A stretch of DNA of 64,000 bases from Arcobacter sp. LC1 (GCA_021378565.1 JAACJU010000003.1:96789-160788), one strand, 5' to 3'; shown: positions 8,937-18,865, numbered from the stretch's first letter. Program-made: numbers and translations. The notes: generated from the sequence alone by a model not told the origin.

Positions 8937-9993
8937 AAAAACTCCTTACCTCAGCATTTTTACTAAATACTTCTTCTATTGAATTTAGTTTAATGTTCTC
9001 AAACTTTTCTAGGGCTTTTATGCAAATTTTTGAAATATCTAAAAAAGGAATTTCTTTGTTTAGAAACTTAGCCACAGCTACTTCATTTGCAGCATTTAAA
9101 ACAAGCCCTAAATCTTTATTTTGCAAAATCATATCTTTATATTCCCAGATAGCATATCTTTTACTTGAGATTTCCTCAAATTTTAATGCTCCAAGTTCAA
9201 GCAAATTAAGAGGCTCCAAGATAGGCATATTTATTTTTCCCAAAAGTGCGTAAGCTATGGGTAAGCACATATTTGCTCTTGCAAGGTGAGCTGTTGTACT
9301 TCCATCTAAAAAATTTATGAAAGCGTGAATTAAAGATTTTCTTTCAATCACAGCATTAATCTTTGAATTATCAAAAAGCCAAGAAGCCTCTAGTAATTCG
9401 AAAACTTTATTTACCATAGTTGCGCTATCAATAGTTATTTTTGAGCCCATCTTCCAAGAAGGGTGTTTTAGTGCATCTTCAACGCTAACATTGCTTAATT
9501 CCTTTAAATCTAAGTCCCTAAAAGCACCTCCACTAGCTGTTATGGTCATAGATGAGATTGCTTTATCTTGCAAAAGATACCAAAGTCCAAAATGCTCGCT
9601 GTCTATCGGAACTATTTTTTTTGTATCTAAAAATTTGCCTGCCACAACTAGGGATTCTTTGTTTGCGAGCGCTAGTTTTTTACCATTTTTTATAGCTTCC
9701 AAGCTAGGTTTTAACCCTAAAAATCCAACAAGAGCATTTACAACTAATTTTGATTTTGCTCTAGTGATAGCTTCTAAGATAGCTTCTTCTCCAAAAGTAA
9801 CTTTAGAAAAATTTACCCTAGAAATATCCCTTTTATCTGCAATCACTACCATGCTTGGCTTAAATACTCTTATTTGCTCATTTAATAAATCGATATTTTT
9901 CCCAGCTACTAAAACCTCAACATTTAGTTTAAATTGTTTTGCCATTTTTAGAGTATTTACCCCTATTGAGCCTGTGCTTCCTAAAAGTATCAA
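8926..9993 (-). CDS. dxr: 1-deoxy-D-xylulose 5-phosphate reductoisomerase
   Basis: A 355-residue NADPH enzyme that makes 2-C-methyl-D-erythritol 4-phosphate, the committed step of the non-mevalonate isoprenoid pathway. The start GSTGSIGVNTL is the NADPH loop. LANKESLVVAG, DSEHFGLWYLL, TASGGAFRD and the HPSWKMGSKITIDSATMVNK block carry the metal and substrate contacts. It is somewhat shorter than E. coli Dxr (398) but complete. It overlaps cdsA by four bases (ATGA). Its product feeds undecaprenyl phosphate, made by UppS, which is also encoded in this window. Confidence 0.96.
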   Translation of the reverse strand: MILLGSTGSIGVNTLKMAKQFKLNVEVLVAGKNIDLLNEQIRVFKPSMVVIADKRDISRVNFSKVTFGEEAILEAITRAKSKLVVNALVGFLGLKPSLEAIKNGKKLALANKESLVVAGKFLDTKKIVPIDSEHFGLWYLLQDKAISSMTITASGGAFRDLDLKELSNVSVEDALKHPSWKMGSKITIDSATMVNKVFELLEASWLFDNSKINAVIERKSLIHAFINFLDGSTTAHLARANMCLPIAYALLGKINMPILEPLNLLELGALKFEEISSKRYAIWEYKDMILQNKDLGLVLNAANEVAVAKFLNKEIPFLDISKICIKALEKFENIKLNSIEEVFSKNAEVRSFCVS

Positions 9994-10748
9994 ACGAATG
10001 CTTTAAGTAAAACTAGCATAACAATACTAGCAAATAAGTATCCATCAAGTCTATCTAAGATACCCCCATGACCTGGCAAAATATCGCCGCTATCTTTGAC
10101 TTTAGCTAATCTTTTTAAATAGCTTTCAAACAAATCTCCAAAAACTGAACTTAAGGCTACACAAAAAGAGATAAATAAAGAAGCGAAAACTCCAAGTCCA
10201 TGGACACAAAAGAAAGCTCCTATAAAAGTAGCGATTATCAATCCTCCTGCTAGGCCTTCAAGAGTTTTATTTGGGCTCGTTTTGCAAAATTGTGTTTTTC
10301 CTATACTTTTTCCTACAAAATAAGCACCCGCGTCAGCACAAACTACAAGAACCAAAAGCCAAAGCAAGGTGCCTAAACCATATACTTCGTATAAAGATAA
10401 CAAAAACAAATAAGGCACTAAAGGGTAAAGCAAGATTAAAAAAATCTTTGTATCTTTGGAATTTTTATAAGCTAGGATTGAAGCAGCTATTAAAATAGCA
10501 AGAAAAGAAAGTTCTTGTGGCTCAGGGTAAAAAAATGCCACTAGCCAAAAAGGGACTAAATAAAAATAAGGATTGAAATCTTTAAATTTATAAAGTCTCA
10601 AGGCCTCTTGTGTAGATATTAATAAAAGCACACCGAAAAAAATCCACATTATAAAAAATGAATTTATCCAAGCCAAGAATAGCACAAATACTAAAATACT
10701 GAGCCCCGTTTGAATCCTTGTTTTGCTCGAACTTATCAATTCTATCAT
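9990..10748 (-). CDS. cdsA: Phosphatidate cytidylyltransferase
   Basis: A 252-residue multi-pass membrane enzyme that makes CDP-diacylglycerol, the precursor of all phospholipids. It has about seven hydrophobic helices and the C-terminal signature GDLFESYLKRLAKVKDSGDILPGHGGILDRLDG (quoted in part: KDSGDILPGHGG and LDRLDG). It heads the minus-strand operon cdsA-dxr-small membrane protein-DUF1566-hydrolase, followed after 79 bp by tsaD-SUI1. It joins psd and dgkA as phospholipid genes in the window. Confidence 0.95.
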   Translation of the reverse strand: MIELISSSKTRIQTGLSILVFVLFLAWINSFFIMWIFFGVLLLISTQEALRLYKFKDFNPYFYLVPFWLVAFFYPEPQELSFLAILIAASILAYKNSKDTKIFLILLYPLVPYLFLLSLYEVYGLGTLLWLLVLVVCADAGAYFVGKSIGKTQFCKTSPNKTLEGLAGGLIIATFIGAFFCVHGLGVFASLFISFCVALSSVFGDLFESYLKRLAKVKDSGDILPGHGGILDRLDGYLFASIVMLVLLKAFV

Positions 10749-10844
10749 ATAAAAAATCCCTATTATTTTAATGTTTTTAAATACTATATTCTACAATTTT
10801 TTAGCTTAATTTGGCACTTTGGATTAAATTTATTTCTTTTTCTC

Positions 10845-11789
10845 TTAGTTAAAAGATATAAATTCTTTAATTTCGTTTTGCTTGGAATAAAAAATATATT
10901 TTAAACCCTTATAGGAAAATTCTAAATAATTTGCCTGAAGCCAAAGTCTAAAACTTCCACTTGTTTTTATTCTCTCCTCTTTACTAAGTGAATTTTCTAG
11001 ATATTTAAGAGCGTATTTTTCTTCTATGCCATAAATTGGGTCTCCATAAATTTTATGCCCTATATAAGCTAAGTGCACTCTTAGCTGATGTTGCCTGCCT
11101 GTTAATAACTCTAACTCAACTAAGCTTAAATCTTTTTTCTTTGAATATTTTAAGGGCTTAACTTTTGTAAATGCATCTTTTACACCTTTTTTGCCTTCTT
11201 CATCCTCTTTGCCTTTTTTGTCTTTATCTTCTTCATAGACTTGCATTTTTAAGCCTATGTTTTTGCCCTCTTTTTTTAAAGGTTTTGATATTTCAAGAGC
11301 TTTTTTTAGCTCTCCATAAATCAAAGCTAAGTATTTTTTTTTATATTTTTTTTCTTCAAACATAATTTTTAAAGCTCGCTCATCAATTTTATTTTTAGAA
11401 ACCAAAACAAGCCCAGAAGTCTCAGCATCAATTCTGTGGACTAGATTGGCATTATCTCCAAATAAATATCTAATTTCATCAAGCAAGGAATATTTTGTAT
11501 GTTTTCCAACAGGATGAACCTTTACGCCACTTGGCTTATCAAAAACAGCAAAATATTGATTTTGAAATATTGGCTCTAAGCCCCTAGTTTCTCCTTCAAA
11601 AAGTGCTATATAGATTTTTTTTGTTTTTATAACACCATTTAGCTCAAAAGGTATATGAAATTCATCAAACACCCTTTTTCTTGCTAGTATTTTTTGAGAA
11701 AGTCTAGGATTGAAGCCTAAATCTTGAAGTAAGAAAAGTTGAATTTTTTTTTCTAAAATACCTTTAAATTCTTTAAGTACAAAAGGCAT
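10845..11789 (-). CDS. RluA-family rRNA/tRNA pseudouridine synthase
   Basis: A 314-residue protein. The catalytic motif HRIDAETSGL places the nucleophile at D121. KPSGVKVHP upstream and GRQHQLRVHLAYIGHKIYGDP downstream complete the RluA/RluC/RluD pattern. A short S4-like N-terminal part (residues 10-60, LSQKILARKRV) is present. An acidic-basic low-complexity insertion at about 185-207 (EEDKDKKGKEDEEGKKG) interrupts the catalytic domain between beta strands. The exact target uridine cannot be told from sequence. Confidence 0.85.
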   Translation of the reverse strand: MPFVLKEFKGILEKKIQLFLLQDLGFNPRLSQKILARKRVFDEFHIPFELNGVIKTKKIYIALFEGETRGLEPIFQNQYFAVFDKPSGVKVHPVGKHTKYSLLDEIRYLFGDNANLVHRIDAETSGLVLVSKNKIDERALKIMFEEKKYKKKYLALIYGELKKALEISKPLKKEGKNIGLKMQVYEEDKDKKGKEDEEGKKGVKDAFTKVKPLKYSKKKDLSLVELELLTGRQHQLRVHLAYIGHKIYGDPIYGIEEKYALKYLENSLSKEERIKTSGSFRLWLQANYLEFSYKGLKYIFYSKQNEIKEFISFN

Positions 11790-11849
11790 ATTTCTCCTTG
11801 GGTTTTTCTAATAAATTTTACTAAATATTAATTTATCTCTATGTTTAAA

Positions 11850-11906
11850 TGTGATATTATAGCAAATAATATGTAGAACAAAGCACTTAAATAAGGATTT
11901 TTTCTT
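11850..11906 (+). promoter_or_regulatory. Probable purB promoter and ribosome site
   Basis: TATTAT at 11854-11859 is a reasonable -10 element, and AAGGA lies nine bases before the purB ATG. A -35 element is not clear, as is usual in Campylobacter promoters. Confidence 0.4.
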
Positions 11907-13244
11907 ATGGTACAAAGATATTCAAGAAAGCAAATGAGTTCAAAATGGAGCTTGCAAGCAAAATACCAAGCTTGGCTAGATGTTGAGTTGGCTGTCGTAA
12001 AATCTTGGAATGAATTAGGTTTAATTCCTGATGATGATGCAACAGAAATCTTAGAAAATGCTAGTTTTAATGTCGATGAAATCGATGAAATCGAACAAGT
12101 AACAAAGCACGATTTAATAGCATTTACAACAAGTGTTAGCAAAAGCTTAGGAGCTGAGTCAAGATGGTTTCACTATGGTTTAACAAGTAGTGATACTATT
12201 GACACAGCAGTTGCCTTGCAAATGCGAGATTCCCTAAAACTTATTATTCAAGATGTTAAGATTTTGATGGATTCTGTAAAGCTTAGAGCAAAAGAGCATG
12301 AAAATACTATTATGGTGGGGCGAAGCCATGGAATACATGGTGAGCCTATAACTTTTGGACTTGCACTTTGTGTTTGGTATGATGAGTTAAAAAGGCATAA
12401 AAAAAATCTAAGCCAAACCCTAAAAGTCATAGCAGTTGGTAAAATCTCAGGTGCTATGGGAAGTTTTGCTCACGCACCTTTGGAGCTTGAAGAAATAACT
12501 TGCAAAAATCTAGATTTAGACTTTGCTCTTGTTTCAAATCAAGTTATACAAAGAGATAGATATGCAAGATTGGCAAGTAGCCTTGCTCTTTTAGCTTCTA
12601 GCATTGAAAAATTTGCTGTGCAGATTAGGCATTGGCAAAGAACAGAAGTTTATGAGTGCGAAGAAAACTTTGAAAAAGGACAAAAAGGCAGTTCTGCTAT
12701 GCCACATAAAAGAAATCCGATTTTAAGTGAAAATATCACAGGGCTTGCTAGAATGATTAGATCTTATTCGATTCCAGCTATGGAAAATGTAGCCCTTTGG
12801 CATGAAAGAGATATTTCGCATTCAAGTACTGAGCGTTTTTGGTTGCCTGATAGTTTTATAACAAGTGATTTTATGCTAAATCGTTTTAATGATTTAATAA
12901 GCAATCTTAAGGTATTTCCAAAAAATATGAAAAAAAATCTAAACTTAACTGGTGGACTTGTATTTTCTCAAAGAATATTGCTTGAGCTTCCCTTAAAAGG
13001 TTTTAGTAGAGAAGAGGCGTATAAAATAGTACAAAGAAATGCACTTAAAGTTTGGGAAAGCTTGCAAAACGGTGAACCTTGTGAAAATGTCAGAGGAGAG
13101 CCTTTGTATTTTCAGCATTTGTTAAATGATACGGAGCTTACTAAGGCTTTGAATAAGGAAGAATTAAAAGCTTGTTTTTCTTATGATTATTATAAAAAAA
13201 ATATTCCTAAGATTTTTGCTAGAGTTTTTAAAGATGAAGAATAG
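11907..13244 (+). CDS. purB: Adenylosuccinate lyase
   Basis: A 445-residue fumarase-superfamily enzyme acting twice in purine synthesis (SAICAR to AICAR, adenylosuccinate to AMP). The superfamily signature GSSAMPHKRNPILSEN lies near residue 261-276 and contains the catalytic serine loop. The GRSHGIHGEP and TSSDTIDTAVALQ blocks are also present. The start MVQRYSRKQMSSKWS is typical. nrdA follows 48 bp downstream on the same strand, which groups purine and deoxynucleotide synthesis. Confidence 0.96.
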   Translation: MVQRYSRKQMSSKWSLQAKYQAWLDVELAVVKSWNELGLIPDDDATEILENASFNVDEIDEIEQVTKHDLIAFTTSVSKSLGAESRWFHYGLTSSDTIDTAVALQMRDSLKLIIQDVKILMDSVKLRAKEHENTIMVGRSHGIHGEPITFGLALCVWYDELKRHKKNLSQTLKVIAVGKISGAMGSFAHAPLELEEITCKNLDLDFALVSNQVIQRDRYARLASSLALLASSIEKFAVQIRHWQRTEVYECEENFEKGQKGSSAMPHKRNPILSENITGLARMIRSYSIPAMENVALWHERDISHSSTERFWLPDSFITSDFMLNRFNDLISNLKVFPKNMKKNLNLTGGLVFSQRILLELPLKGFSREEAYKIVQRNALKVWESLQNGEPCENVRGEPLYFQHLLNDTELTKALNKEELKACFSYDYYKKNIPKIFARVFKDEE

Positions 13245-13292
13245 CTCAAAAAAATAAAAGTGATAAAATAAAGATATAAATAAGGTATAAAA

Positions 13293-15680
13293 ATGGCAAT
13301 AATGATTAGCAAAAGAAACGGAAGACAAGAAGACTTAGATATAAACAAAATCCAAAAAAATACCATAGAGGCAACAAAAAATTTATTGGGAGTTAGCCAA
13401 AGTGAGCTTGAACTTGATGCACAAATAAAATTTATTGATGGTATGAGTTCTGAGCAGATTCAAGATGCTCTTATCAAAACTGCTGTTGAAAAAATAGATG
13501 TTGATGTGCCAAACTGGACTTTTGTGGCAGCAAGATTATTTCTATTTGACTTGTATCATAGAGTTGGTAGAGCTACAAAAGGCGTCAAAGGTGATGCGTA
13601 TTGTCATTTAAAAACTTATATTAAAAATGGACAAGATGCGGGACGGCTTGTGCTAAATCTTAGTGATGGTTATGATTTAGATGATTTAAATAATTCTTTA
13701 GTTAAAGAAAGGGATTATTTATTTAATTACCTTGGTATCAAAACACTTTATGATAGATACCTAATCAAAAATTCAAAAAATGAGCCTATTGAATTGCCAC
13801 AGCAAATGTTTATGGCAATAGCTATGTTTTTAGCGCAAAATGAAAAAGACAAACAAGAAAAGGCAAAAGAATTTTATAATGTGATTTCTAAATTTGAACT
13901 TATGCTAGCAACTCCAACACTATCAAATGCAAGAACAAATCGCCACCAACTTAGCTCTTGCTACATAGGAAGTAGCCCTGATAATATAGAAGGCATATTT
14001 GATGGATACAAAGAAATGGCACTATTATCTAAATTTGGCGGGGGCATAGGCTGGGATTGGAACCAAATAAGAGCACTTGGTGGAATGATTGATAATCACA
14101 AAAGTGCAGCTGGTGGAATAGTTCCTTTTCTAAAAATAACTAATGATATTGCCTTAGCTGTGGACCAATTAGGTACTAGAAAAGGTGCAATCGCTGTTTA
14201 TATTGAGCCTTGGCATTTAGATGTAGAAGATTTTATAAACTTAAAGAAAAACTCTGGAGAAGAGCGAAGAAGAGCGCATGACTTGTTCCCTGCTCTTTGG
14301 ATACCTGATTTATTTATGACTAGGGTTACGCAAGATGGGGCTTGGTGCTTGTTTGATCCTTATGACGTGCCTGATTTATCAAACCTACAAGGCAAAGAAT
14401 TTGAAGCTAGATTTGTAGCTTACGAAAAAGATGAAAGTGTTTTCAAAAAAACAATCAAAGCAAAAGATTTATGGAAAAAAATCTTAACTTCATATTTTGA
14501 AAGTGGTTCTCCTTTTCTTTGCTTTAAAGATAATGCCAATAAGACAAACCCGAATCCTCACACAGGATTTATAAAAAGCTCAAATCTTTGTACAGAGATT
14601 TTTCAAAATACAAGTGCAAATCATTATAAAATAAGACTAGAATTTGATGATGGCTCAAGCCAAGCTTATGAAGAAGATGAGCTAGTTACACTAGATACTG
14701 GAGTTAAAAAGAAGGCAAAAAAAGTAAGTGCGCTTGATAGCATAAATAAAAAACAAGTATTTATCGTAGAAAAAGAGAAAATAGATGGACAAACTGCAGT
14801 TTGTAACTTAGCTTCAATAAATTTAAGCAAAATAAATACAAATGAAGATATACAAAGAGTAGTAAAAACAGGCATTAGAATGCTTGATAATGTAATTGAG
14901 CTTAACTTTTACCCTCTAAAAAAAGTAAAAGTTACGAACCTTGACACTAGAGCTATCGGGCTAGGCGTTATGGGAGAAGCTCAGATGCTAGCTGAGCAAG
15001 GGTTAATATGGGGAAGTAATGAACATTTTAAAAAGATTGATAAAATCATGGAAGCAGTGTCATATAACGCTATAAAAACATCTTGTGAACTCTCAATTGA
15101 AAAAGGTGCATATCCAAGCTTTAAAGGCTCAAATTGGAGCAAAGGAATTATGCCTTATGAACATAGCCCAAAAGCAGTTGACGCACTTGTTGAAAAAGAT
15201 TTATTTGATTCAAACGCCTTTGATTGGCAAGAGCTAAAAACCAAGGTTAAAAAAGATGGTATGCGAAATGGCTATTTGATGGCTATCGCTCCAACTTCGA
15301 GCATTTCTATTTTAGTTGGTACCACTCAAGCTATTGAACCTGTGTATAAAAGAAAGTGGTTTGAAGAAAATCTATCAGGTTTTACTCCTGTGGTTGTGCC
15401 AAATCTAAATGCAGATAATTGGCAATTTTACACTCCAGCTTATGAAGTGGAACAAATGGATATTATAAAAGCAGCGGCAATTAGGCAAAAATGGATAGAC
15501 CAAGGGCAAAGTACAAATATTTTTATGAGTCTTGATAGAGCTAGTGGAAAATATTTAAATGACTTGTATGTATTGGCTTGGAAGCTTGGCTTAAAATCAA
15601 CTTATTATCTAAGAAGTCAATCGCCAGAAGCTAGTGAAGATGTAGCCGATAGAAGCTTGGAGTGCTTAGGTTGTCAATAA
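13293..15680 (+). CDS. nrdA: Class Ia ribonucleotide reductase, large subunit
   Basis: A 795-residue catalytic subunit that reduces ribonucleoside diphosphates. An ATP-cone allosteric domain covers about residues 1-90. The active-site set is present: C223 (SSCYIG), N431-C433-E435 (NLCTEI) and C504 (AVCNLASIN). The protein ends in the shuttle pair ECLGCQ. C433 and C504 are about 71 residues apart instead of about 23 in E. coli, owing to an inserted beta-rich segment (about 444-500). I believe related bacteria share such an insertion but cannot verify it. Twelve sense codons follow the TAA in frame before a second stop; see findings. nrdB is 80 bp downstream. Confidence 0.96.
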   Translation: MAIMISKRNGRQEDLDINKIQKNTIEATKNLLGVSQSELELDAQIKFIDGMSSEQIQDALIKTAVEKIDVDVPNWTFVAARLFLFDLYHRVGRATKGVKGDAYCHLKTYIKNGQDAGRLVLNLSDGYDLDDLNNSLVKERDYLFNYLGIKTLYDRYLIKNSKNEPIELPQQMFMAIAMFLAQNEKDKQEKAKEFYNVISKFELMLATPTLSNARTNRHQLSSCYIGSSPDNIEGIFDGYKEMALLSKFGGGIGWDWNQIRALGGMIDNHKSAAGGIVPFLKITNDIALAVDQLGTRKGAIAVYIEPWHLDVEDFINLKKNSGEERRRAHDLFPALWIPDLFMTRVTQDGAWCLFDPYDVPDLSNLQGKEFEARFVAYEKDESVFKKTIKAKDLWKKILTSYFESGSPFLCFKDNANKTNPNPHTGFIKSSNLCTEIFQNTSANHYKIRLEFDDGSSQAYEEDELVTLDTGVKKKAKKVSALDSINKKQVFIVEKEKIDGQTAVCNLASINLSKINTNEDIQRVVKTGIRMLDNVIELNFYPLKKVKVTNLDTRAIGLGVMGEAQMLAEQGLIWGSNEHFKKIDKIMEAVSYNAIKTSCELSIEKGAYPSFKGSNWSKGIMPYEHSPKAVDALVEKDLFDSNAFDWQELKTKVKKDGMRNGYLMAIAPTSSISILVGTTQAIEPVYKRKWFEENLSGFTPVVVPNLNADNWQFYTPAYEVEQMDIIKAAAIRQKWIDQGQSTNIFMSLDRASGKYLNDLYVLAWKLGLKSTYYLRSQSPEASEDVADRSLECLGCQ

Positions 15681-15760
15681 GATAAGGCAGAATATACAGA
15701 TAAAACTTGGAAAAACTAAGAACTTAGCTTGAAGCTAGAACAAAAAAAGAAAGGAACATT

Positions 15761-16780
15761 ATGGCAAGAAAATCAATATATAATCCAAATTCAAAAGAAA
15801 ATTTAAACGATAGAAAAACTTTTGGGGGAGATCCTGATGGTATGATAAATTTTACTAGAGCAAAATATGAATGGGCGCTAAATCTTTGGGACACAATGGA
15901 AGCTAATACTTGGTTTCCACGAGAAGTGCAAATGACAGGAGATGCAAAAGATTATAAATATCTTACAAAAGCTGAAAAAAGAATGTATGATTTGGTGCTT
16001 TCACAACTTATTTTTATGGATTCTTTGCAAACAAATAATCTAATGGATAATATAAATCCTTTTATAACAGCGCCTGAAATTAATGCTATTTTATCAAGAC
16101 AATCTTACGAAGAGGCAAACCATTCAAAGTCTTACGCAGTTATGGTTGAGTCAATTAGTGATAATACTGATGAAATTTATGATATGTGGAAAAATGATTT
16201 AGTTTTAAGAGAAAAAAATGACTATATCGCTAAAGTTTATGAAGACTTAGCTGGAAATATAAGTGATGAAAAGATTGTTTTAGCTATGTTTGCAAATCAA
16301 ATCTTAGAGGGGCTTTATTTTTATGCTGGTTTTGCTGCTATGTATGCACTTGGGAAAAGTGGGAAAATGCTAGGTTCTTCACAAATGATTAGATTTATTC
16401 AAAGAGATGAAGTAACACATTTATATTTATTTCAACACCTAATTAATTCTACAAAAAAAGAGCGACCTGAACTATTCACTAAAGAACTTGAAGTAAAAGT
16501 TAGAGATATGTTTAAAAAGGCAGTTGATTTAGAAGCAAATTGGGGCTCTTATGTAACAGATGGGCAAATTTTAGGCTTTACTGAGGGAATCATTAGACAA
16601 TATATAGAATATCTTGCCGATAGAAGACTTGAAGCTGTGGGTTATGAGCCTGAATACAATGTAAAAAACCCAATACCATGGGTAGATGGGTACTCTAGTT
16701 TTAATGACCAAAGAACAAACTTTTTTGAGGGTAATGTAGTGAATTATTCTAAAGGCTCTATTAATTTTGATGATTTTTAG
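15761..16780 (+). CDS. nrdB: Class Ia ribonucleotide reductase, small subunit
   Basis: A 339-residue diiron-tyrosyl radical protein. Metal and radical residues follow the E. coli spacing: D87 (FMDSLQ), E118, H121 and radical Y125 (EEANHSKSY), then E in [12 protein letters not shown], and E and H in [12 protein letters not shown]. All are present, so this is an active tyrosyl-radical R2 and not a Mn-substituted Phe type. AAAGGAAC precedes the ATG. It forms an operon with nrdA; no NrdR box was recognised. Confidence 0.96.
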   Translation: MARKSIYNPNSKENLNDRKTFGGDPDGMINFTRAKYEWALNLWDTMEANTWFPREVQMTGDAKDYKYLTKAEKRMYDLVLSQLIFMDSLQTNNLMDNINPFITAPEINAILSRQSYEEANHSKSYAVMVESISDNTDEIYDMWKNDLVLREKNDYIAKVYEDLAGNISDEKIVLAMFANQILEGLYFYAGFAAMYALGKSGKMLGSSQMIRFIQRDEVTHLYLFQHLINSTKKERPELFTKELEVKVRDMFKKAVDLEANWGSYVTDGQILGFTEGIIRQYIEYLADRRLEAVGYEPEYNVKNPIPWVDGYSSFNDQRTNFFEGNVVNYSKGSINFDDF

Positions 16781-16800
16781 GACTTTAGCAAATTGATTTT

Positions 16801-16836
16801 TAGCTTTGGAGATTTATTTCATTGGCTCCAAAACTA
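16801..16836 (+). terminator. Hairpin after nrdB
   Basis: TTTGGAG (16805-16811) pairs with CTCCAAA (16826-16832) around a 14-base loop, with TAG/CTA able to extend the base of the stem. It lies 20 bp after the nrdB stop and runs straight into the A-rich repeat, not a T-run, so it is a transcript-end hairpin rather than a classical terminator. Confidence 0.4.
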
Positions 16837-16950
16837 GAAAAACTAGAAAAACTAGAAAAACTAGAAAAACTAGAAAAACTAGAAAAACTAGAAAAACTAG
16901 AAAAACTAGAAAAACTAGAAAAACTAGAAAAACTAGAAAAACTAGAAAAA
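16834..16950. repeat. Minisatellite: 13 tandem copies of a 9-bp unit CTAGAAAAA
   Basis: CTAG recurs every nine bases from 16834 to 16942 without a single substitution: thirteen perfect copies, 117 bp, followed by a degenerate CTAAG at 16951. It sits in the gap between nrdB and truA (16781-17089), which otherwise holds only the nrdB hairpin and unremarkable AT-rich sequence. The period is a multiple of three, and on the plus strand one frame reads as a Leu-Glu-Lys repeat with a possible TTG start at 16822. I see no evidence that it is translated. Confidence 0.97.
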
Positions 16951-17089
16951 CTAAGAATTAAAATTATTACTTAGAATACTTTTTCTTGAGTTTTTAAAAT
17001 AGGGTAAAGCACAAATAGCTCAATAATAAACGCAGTTACCTCACGCAAATCAAAATATTCTAGAGCAAAACAATCTCAGCTTTGAAATT

Positions 17090-17812
17090 TTAATATCCGA
17101 TTTTAGCTAAATACAAGCCATTTGGAGTAGCTAGCCTAAAATGGATTTTTTGCTTTTTTGCTAGTTGATTTTCTAAATCTTTAATATTTATTTTTCCTTC
17201 ATTAAGAGCAAATAAAGAACCTACCATCAATCTTACTTGACTTCTTAAGTAAGAATTTGCTTTAAAAGAAAAAACATAAAAATCCTTATATTTGTAAAAC
17301 CTAGCAAAGTAAATTTTTCTTATAAAATTTGTTTTTTCACTTCCTAACTTATGAAAATATTCAAAATCGTGCTCACCTATAAAAAGTTTGATTGCTTGCT
17401 TTATAAGCTTTTCATTAATATTTGGAAAATATGAAAAAAAATCACTCTCAAAAGCATTTAAGGGACAAGACTTAACCAAATATCTATAAGTTCTTGTTTT
17501 TGCGCTAAATCTAGCATGAAAATCTTTGGAGCATTTTTCTACCTTTGTTATTCTTATTGCTGGATTTAAAGAATGATTTAAGACTTTTTTTAAGACTTTT
17601 TCATCTGCTAAAACGATAGGAATATCAGCAGAAAATACTTGAGCTAAAGCGTGAACACCTTTATCAGTTCGCCCACTCATAAGAATATTTTCTTCAAACC
17701 CAAGCTTAGCAAAAACTTTTAAGATTTCATTTTCTATGGTTTTATCTTTTATTTGTCTTTGTGAGCCTTTAAATTTAGAGCCATTATAAGCAAGAGTGAA
17801 TTTGAAAGTCAT
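17090..17812 (-). CDS. truA: tRNA pseudouridine(38-40) synthase
   Basis: A 240-residue enzyme that modifies the anticodon arm of many tRNAs. The catalytic aspartate is D50 in SGRTDKGVHA. FHARFSAKTRTYRY (about 95-108) and the SYLRSQVRLMVGSL block near residue 198 are the usual substrate-binding parts. Length fits the family. It ends the minus-strand run glmU-coaBC-uppS-prepilin peptidase-LptF/G permease; a 36-bp gap separates it from the permease gene upstream. Confidence 0.95.
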   Translation of the reverse strand: MTFKFTLAYNGSKFKGSQRQIKDKTIENEILKVFAKLGFEENILMSGRTDKGVHALAQVFSADIPIVLADEKVLKKVLNHSLNPAIRITKVEKCSKDFHARFSAKTRTYRYLVKSCPLNAFESDFFSYFPNINEKLIKQAIKLFIGEHDFEYFHKLGSEKTNFIRKIYFARFYKYKDFYVFSFKANSYLRSQVRLMVGSLFALNEGKINIKDLENQLAKKQKIHFRLATPNGLYLAKIGY

Positions 17813-17848
17813 TTTAATTAATTTATCATTTTATAGATTATAAATATC

Positions 17849-18865
17849 TTAATAAATTGGTTTTACTTTTTTAATATACAAATAAATACTAGCAATAATC
17901 CAAGCAAGAGGCAAAACAATCAAGGCTTTAAAAGTGATGCTATTTGCTAAATAATTTGATAAAATATAAAATATAATTATGCTGATAATTGCGTAAGCAA
18001 TACTTAGGTTTTTTTCATACCTAGGATTATAATAACCAAATGCTACTACTAGAAGCATAGAAAGTAAAGGAAAGAGTGAAATTAAGAAATTAAAAACAAA
18101 TTTGCCTACATGATAATTTTGCTTAAAATTTCTTTTCCAATAAGTATAAGGATTGGAGAAAAAATCTTGACTACTACTCCCAAGACTATCGTTTATTATC
18201 ATTTTTTGATAATTAATCTGATTGTATTCACTAGGCTTTAAGATAAAAGCTTTACCGTTGTATAAAACAAAGCTAAGTTTTCCATTATCATTTTTTAGCT
18301 TAGCATTTTTTGCCAAAATAAATTGTTCCAGATTTTTATTAACCTTGAATAATTTAATATTTTGAAAGCTATTACCATTTTTTTTATCTATATAAATAAA
18401 CCAATTTCCAAATTTTTGTCCAAATTGTGAAGGTTTGATATTAAAATTTGCTTCTTTTTTCTTAAGATTTATAATATCATGTTTTAAAATAGAAAATTTT
18501 GGAATAAGTGCAAAAGAAATCACAAGTAAAATAAGCGTAACCATTATACTGATAGGCAAAAGTGCTTTTAAAATTTTTAGAGGATTTAAGCCAAAAGAAG
18601 TAAAAACGATTAGTTCATATTCATTTGAAAGCTTAGCTAAGGTAACTACTAAAGCTATAAAAAAAGTAATGGGCAAGGTGTAGAAAACTATATCAGGAAT
18701 CATATAATAATACAAGGTTAACAATTCTAAAATACTCACACTTACAACTGCGGTCAAGGCTGCAATTTTAATCAAAGAAATCAAAGAAGTTATAAAAAAT
18801 AATGATAAAAAAATAGGGAAAAAGCTTTGTGCTAATTGTAAATATAAATAATTTTTTAACCTCAT
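17849..18865 (-). CDS. LptF/LptG-family permease (YjgP/YjgQ)
   Basis: A 338-residue protein with three N-terminal membrane helices (about 10-120), a periplasmic beta-jellyroll domain (about 130-240, with FNIKPSQFGQKFGNWFIYI) and three C-terminal helices. This is the fold of LptF and LptG, which with LptB extract lipopolysaccharide from the inner membrane. Whether it is LptF or LptG cannot be decided here. It overlaps the prepilin peptidase gene by four bases, so the two are translationally coupled. Confidence 0.85.
   Translation of the reverse strand: MRLKNYLYLQLAQSFFPIFLSLFFITSLISLIKIAALTAVVSVSILELLTLYYYMIPDIVFYTLPITFFIALVVTLAKLSNEYELIVFTSFGLNPLKILKALLPISIMVTLILLVISFALIPKFSILKHDIINLKKKEANFNIKPSQFGQKFGNWFIYIDKKNGNSFQNIKLFKVNKNLEQFILAKNAKLKNDNGKLSFVLYNGKAFILKPSEYNQINYQKMIINDSLGSSSQDFFSNPYTYWKRNFKQNYHVGKFVFNFLISLFPLLSMLLVVAFGYYNPRYEKNLSIAYAIISIIIFYILSNYLANSITFKALIVLPLAWIIASIYLYIKKVKPIY

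Noticed and set aside
9491..10006. 171-residue plus-strand frame inside dxr
   Set aside because: Antisense to conserved dxr motifs; no ribosome site or family resemblance.
16822..16974. LEK-repeat protein as a gene
   Set aside because: Only a TTG start whose putative ribosome site is part of the nrdB hairpin; reported as a repeat instead.
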